DNA of 44,823 nt from Chloroflexi bacterium OLB15 (GTDB lineage: Bacteria > Chloroflexota > Anaerolineae > Aggregatilineales > Phototrophicaceae), in NCBI GenBank assembly GCA_001567085.1, contig LMZS01000168.1, positions 1 through 44,823 on the forward strand, read 5' to 3'. A program made the position numbers and the translations under genes. Below the pieces are notes generated by a model. The model did no database searches and was not told the origin of the DNA. It was given only the letters and a program-made list of their open reading frames with translations. Below, in pieces: positions 41,433 through 44,823 of this stretch (positions are counted from its first letter, which is position 1; each line of letters opens with the position of its first letter).

Positions 41433-41471
41433 AAAATACGGGCAAAGGTACAGTACCCTTACCCGTATTTT
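41433..41471 (-). terminator. attenuating hairpin between phnD and phnC
   Basis: Outer perfect 10-bp stem (AAAATACGGG 41433-41442 with CCCGTATTTT 41462-41471), with an inner near-palindrome extending the hairpin. On the minus strand it ends in TATTTT, so it resembles a partial terminator between the binding protein and ATPase genes. Confidence 0.65.
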
Positions 41472-41495
41472 ATCAAACGTTAGCGCCTGTGCGAA

Positions 41496-42524
41496 CTAAC
41501 CACCGAAAATATCGGTTTCGGTCAGACCAAGAACTTCAAGGCGCAGACGCACCGAGTCATACGTGGCGTCATCAATCGGGGCGATACCGCTCCAGTTATA
41601 GAAGTCTTCATGACCAATGGATTCTGCCCAGGCATCGGTTTCGGCAAAGGCGAACAACGCATCCAGAATTTGCGCTCTCAAGTCAGCCGGGAAATCTGGG
41701 CCGAAGCTCAGGGTGTCGTTGGGGATGGGGGCGCTCAAGCGCAGGATGCGAACCTGATCAATAACATCCGGCGCAGTTTCGCGAATATTGGCGCGGGCGT
41801 CTTTCACCTGCACATCACCAACATAAAGGCTGCCATCTTCGCCAATGCGGGATTCGTCAACGGTCAGGTCATAGGGTTCAGCCAGATCGCCAACGCTCCA
41901 GGGGGCGCCGGGGACGATTGCGGGGCTGAAGAAGGTGGTGCCGAAGTCAACTTCGCCGCTGTATACAGCTTGCACAACCTGGTTGTGACCGCCAGCTTCT
42001 ACGATTTCACCGGGGGTGATACCGGCAGCTTCCAACTCAACTGCGGGCACGATATAGCCAGAGGTTGATCCGCTGTCCGGCACTGCCCATGTCTTACCTT
42101 CCAGATCGCCGAAGGTGTAAATCGGGGCATCGCGGCGAACGATATATTCTGCCCAGTACACGTTCCAGCCGTTGCGGACGGCAGCGGCAGCCACATCTAC
42201 GCCGCAGCGCTGATTGGCGATCACGTATCCTGCGGCAGGAATGAAACCAATCGAGCTATCTGGCGCGGCGCACATGGCTTCCACTGTTGCAGCATATGAC
42301 GTAGGGACGAATACTTCAAAATGCAGTCCGGTTGCTTCTTCCAAAGCCTGCGCCATAACTTCACCACCAGTGGTGATCACCGACGCTTCAACGGAAGGGA
42401 CGAAGTAGACCTGAATCGGATTGCCTTCTGAACCAAGATCGCTCTGCGCCGAGACCATGCTAAAGGATGACGCGATGAGCACGATGATCAATGCTGCGAG
42501 AATAAAACTACGTTTGGTTCGCAT
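41496..42524 (-). CDS. phnD: phosphate/phosphonate ABC substrate-binding protein
   Basis: A 342-residue secreted binding protein of the PhnD/PtxB family. The signal peptide MRTKRSFILAALIIVLIASS ends at SAQ. Family patterns are 'IQVYFVPSVEASVITTGGEV', 'LEEATGLHFEVFVPTSYAAT', 'DSSIGFIPAAGYVIAN', 'DLEGKTWAVPDSGSTSGYIV' and 'VYSGEVDFGTTFFSP'. The 'SGSTSGY' loop is where family members hold the phosphonate or phosphite group. ATG 42524 has AAGGAG 6 nt upstream, so the longer frame to 42596 is rejected. It is the first gene of the operon, followed by the hairpin, phnC and the enlarged phnE. Whether the ligand is phosphonate, phosphite or phosphate cannot be told. Confidence 0.92.
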   Translation of the reverse strand: MRTKRSFILAALIIVLIASSFSMVSAQSDLGSEGNPIQVYFVPSVEASVITTGGEVMAQALEEATGLHFEVFVPTSYAATVEAMCAAPDSSIGFIPAAGYVIANQRCGVDVAAAAVRNGWNVYWAEYIVRRDAPIYTFGDLEGKTWAVPDSGSTSGYIVPAVELEAAGITPGEIVEAGGHNQVVQAVYSGEVDFGTTFFSPAIVPGAPWSVGDLAEPYDLTVDESRIGEDGSLYVGDVQVKDARANIRETAPDVIDQVRILRLSAPIPNDTLSFGPDFPADLRAQILDALFAFAETDAWAESIGHEDFYNWSGIAPIDDATYDSVRLRLEVLGLTETDIFGG

Positions 42525-42648
42525 ACAAGCTCCTTGAAACAGAATACAGGGTGAACGAGGACTGCTTATTTTTACAGGTAACAAAATACCGCGCAAATAT
42601 TAAGAAACCAATGCTTTGATTAGCTTATTGGCACTTTTGCACGAGATT

Positions 42649-44418
42649 TCACTTCCGAAACTGCGTATGTTCCCATTCACTAAAGCGATCTTGCAGCTTC
42701 AGGCGCTGATATTTGCCAGTTGTAGTCACCGGAATTTCAGTGCCGAACACCACGACTTTGGGCGATTTTTCGAAAGTGAGTTTTTCGCGGCAGTAGGCAA
42801 TTAGCTCGTCTGTAACCACCGCTGCGCCTTCATTCAGCACCACATATGCGCCCACTTCTTCGCCCATGTAATGATTTTTGAAGCCAATCGCCAGCCCAAC
42901 CTTCACGCCGGGATAGCTGATCAGCACCTCTTCAATATCGAATGGGCTGAATTTGACCCCGCCGCGATTGATCAACTCTTTGATGCGCCCGGTGATGAAG
43001 ATGAAGCGCCGCCCTTTATCATCCACTTCATAAAACCCTTCGTCGCCGCTGCGGAACCACCCAAACTTGAAGGCTTCCGCATTGGCTTCAGGCCGTTTGA
43101 AGTAATACTGCATCACGTTATGCCCGCGTATACAGATTTCGCCGCGTTCGCCCGGCGCCAGTTCAACGCCGCTGCCATCGGCGCTGAAGATCGCCATCTC
43201 GTTTGATAGCACCGCGCAGCCGATGCTGGGGTAGCCAAAGTCATACATCCAGTGACGATGCTCATCCCAGCTTAAATCCAGCGGCAAATGGCAGGAATAA
43301 CAGGTCGTTTCGCTCAGGCCGTAGCCATGCAGCACGCGGAAGCCAAAACGCTCTTCAAATTCTCGCGCCAGCCCCATTGCCAGCGTGCCCGCGCCGCACA
43401 TCAAATGGCGAAAATGGCGTAAATCACTCTTGTGAACGCCATCTCCCCAGATAGACGCGCCTTTTGCTTCCTGTGCCGCCGCATAATCCAGCGAATATTG
43501 CAATAAGGTCGGCACCACGCTGATCAAATGGACGCCTTCGCGGGCGATGCGCTGCCAGAAATGCGAGGATGAATAGGCGCGGTTCAGCACCACCGATGCG
43601 CCAACGAAAAGCGGCGTGATCAGCGTGACTACAATGCCGTTCACATGGTGAATCGGCAGCACGCACATCAACCGCTGGCCGCCGGTGATCGCCTGCGCGT
43701 GGCTGATGCCTAGCGCGTCTACCAGCAGGTTATACTGCGTTAGCACAACCCCTTTTGGTGCGCCCGTTGTTCCGCTGGTGTAGACCAACAGCGCTTCATC
43801 ATCCAGATGCGGGCGTTCCTGCATGGAAACAAATGTATCTGGCCGGTGGGCTGTCTCGGTTTCAAAATGCAGATAGTGCTCATCGGGCGCGCCGCCCATT
43901 TGCACAAGCTGCGTGATATTGGGTGCTCCCAGATCATCGGATGCGTCGCCATAAATGATCGCCGCCGCCCGTTCCAGCGTGTCATGGCGCGCAAAACATA
44001 CTTTCGCCTCACAGTTACGCAGAATAAACGCGATGCGCCGGTCATCTTCCGCCGGGTTTTGTGGGGCAACTGCCGCGCCGATCAGCCAACAGGCGAAATA
44101 GACCAGCACGGTGTCAATATGGTTGTACGCCAGTGTGGCTACTCTATCGCCCCGGCGCACGCCGAGATCATCGTAAAGGAAGCCCGCCGTTTGGTGGACT
44201 CGCGCGTTGAATTGCGCGTAGGTAAATTCTTCACGACTGCCATCTGCGTCATAGTGAATCAGAAAGGTTTTGTCTGGCGTGATCGTGGCATGCAGCGAAA
44301 GCGCGTGGCGAATATTCTGGTAAGGCACCAATCGGCGAGTAGGGGGAAGGCCGTATATGGTTTGGGCGTTGGTTAGCAGCGGCTGAATATAGGGTGGAAC
44401 CGAGTCAAGTATCGTCAT
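42649..44418 (-). CDS. AMP-dependent acyl/aryl-CoA synthetase family ligase
   Basis: A 589-residue adenylate-forming enzyme that activates a carboxylic acid with ATP and usually transfers it to CoA. Seen: P-loop 'LLVYTSGTTGAPKGVVLTQY', 'GYGLSETTCYSC' (A5 motif), 'GWFRSGDEGFY' (A7), hinge 'FITGRIKELINRGGVKFSPF' (A8), and the catalytic lysine in 'VTTTGKYQRLKL' (A10). The substrate could be a fatty, aromatic or hydroxycinnamic acid; the pocket is not decisive. ATG 44418 is used; a TTG at 44427 would add three residues and lacks support. It stands alone on its strand, divergent from the DUF1269-like gene, with no CoA-pathway partner beside it. Confidence 0.88.
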   Translation of the reverse strand: MTILDSVPPYIQPLLTNAQTIYGLPPTRRLVPYQNIRHALSLHATITPDKTFLIHYDADGSREEFTYAQFNARVHQTAGFLYDDLGVRRGDRVATLAYNHIDTVLVYFACWLIGAAVAPQNPAEDDRRIAFILRNCEAKVCFARHDTLERAAAIIYGDASDDLGAPNITQLVQMGGAPDEHYLHFETETAHRPDTFVSMQERPHLDDEALLVYTSGTTGAPKGVVLTQYNLLVDALGISHAQAITGGQRLMCVLPIHHVNGIVVTLITPLFVGASVVLNRAYSSSHFWQRIAREGVHLISVVPTLLQYSLDYAAAQEAKGASIWGDGVHKSDLRHFRHLMCGAGTLAMGLAREFEERFGFRVLHGYGLSETTCYSCHLPLDLSWDEHRHWMYDFGYPSIGCAVLSNEMAIFSADGSGVELAPGERGEICIRGHNVMQYYFKRPEANAEAFKFGWFRSGDEGFYEVDDKGRRFIFITGRIKELINRGGVKFSPFDIEEVLISYPGVKVGLAIGFKNHYMGEEVGAYVVLNEGAAVVTDELIAYCREKLTFEKSPKVVVFGTEIPVTTTGKYQRLKLQDRFSEWEHTQFRK

Positions 44419-44544
44419 CTTCAACAATATTCACGAAATAATTATCCGGTATTTTTTAAGATTGTAGCGCGAATTGTCAGCATTATTGTGATTTTCCAGC
44501 GGCGCGGTAAAGTCACCTAAATACAATCAAGGAGCAGTGCAATT

Positions 44545-44823
44545 ATGTCTTCTGCTAAAGAACTGGTCATTTTGGCGTTTCCCACACGTGGAAATCTGGT
44601 AGATGCGACCGACTATATTAACGGCTTTTCAGATGTGAAAATCCACAAAAGCGCCGTGCTTGCCCGCGCCGAAGATAATGAGGTTACGGTTTATGATGAC
44701 GACATTAGCCCGGTGGAAGGCGCGGTCACCGGCGGCACGCTTGGCGGCATCATGGGTGGGCTAGGCATTGCCGGCCTTGGCGCGCTGCTGCTGCCGGGCA
44801 TCGGCCCGCTGGTCGCGTTGGCA
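44545..44823 (+). CDS. DUF1269-like membrane/stress protein (5' part only)
   Basis: The gene runs off the end of the window, so only the first 93 residues are visible and there is no stop. ATG 44545 has AAGGAG 10 nt upstream. The sequence opens 'MSSAKELVILAFPTRGN', then 'HKSAVLARAEDNEVTVYDDD', then a glycine-rich stretch 'GAVTGGTLGGIMGGLGIAGL' leading to a hydrophobic segment. That succession of a small alpha-beta domain plus glycine-zipper membrane part is typical of DUF1269 proteins, often annotated as general-stress or low-temperature-induced. The biochemical role is unknown. Confidence 0.75.
   Translation, partial: MSSAKELVILAFPTRGNLVDATDYINGFSDVKIHKSAVLARAEDNEVTVYDDDISPVEGAVTGGTLGGIMGGLGIAGLGALLLPGIGPLVALA

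Noticed and set aside
1..44823. CRISPR arrays, insertion sequences, prophage and defence genes
   Set aside because: No regularly spaced direct repeats, transposase, integrase, terminase or restriction/defence motifs were found on either strand.

Overview
The window is about 44.8 kb of gene-dense DNA with moderate GC. It probably comes from a Chloroflexota (Anaerolineae-like) chromosome. This is an inference from gene style: many Sec-secreted solute-binding proteins with an 'SAQD'-type signal-peptide end, a Ser/Thr kinase with an extracytoplasmic sensor, an M23 peptidase fused to a beta-propeller, and a trnT-trnY-trnT-rpmG-trnW cluster. No CRISPR array, rRNA, transposase or phage gene was seen. 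Seven single-base frameshifts break otherwise intact genes. Six look like a missing base and one like an extra T in a T6 run, so I read them as likely consensus errors and give the repaired gene extents.

Layout. 1-3.7 kb: two secreted proteins and a transmembrane Ser/Thr kinase. 4.2-5.2 kb: an ECF sigma factor overlapping a small unknown gene. 5.3-8.7 kb: a luciferase-like oxidoreductase, a dihydropyrimidinase and a VOC protein. 8.8-9.5 kb: four tRNAs and rpmG. 9.5-20.4 kb: sugar locus A. 20.4-30.6 kb: sugar locus B. 30.7-38.3 kb: clpB, a DinB-like protein, a site-2 protease, fructose-1,6-bisphosphatase and the M23-propeller protein. 38.5-42.5 kb: a phnDCE-type transporter with a greatly enlarged permease. 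42.6-44.8 kb: an acyl/aryl-AMP ligase and the start of a DUF1269-like gene.

Locus A consists of two divergent operons. The minus operon encodes a two-SIS-domain aminosugar-phosphate deaminase/isomerase, a sugar-binding protein, two permeases and a secreted GH114 (endo-alpha-1,4-polygalactosaminidase family) protein. The plus operon encodes a GH4 MelA-like glycosidase, a PfkB kinase, a LacD-type tagatose-1,6-bisphosphate aldolase and an amidohydrolase, followed by a DeoR regulator with its own promoter. Together they outline a route from an alpha-linked galactosamine polymer to triose phosphates: secreted cleavage, import, trimming, deamination to tagatose-6-phosphate, phosphorylation and aldol cleavage.

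Locus B is one long minus-strand operon: sugar-binding protein, two permeases, a YesL-like membrane protein, GH116, a secreted DUF4185 (GH183) protein, GH172 (DUF2961) and a LacI regulator. GH172 and GH183 are the families recently tied to D-arabinan cleavage. Their co-occurrence with GH116 and an importer suggests a D-arabinan (mycobacterial cell-wall-type) utilisation system. Two identical, inverted LacI-type operators 108 bp apart sit at its promoter. Galactosamine is a known substituent of some mycobacterial arabinans, so the adjacency of A and B may be functional. These two loci are the main discovery candidates; all substrates are predictions.
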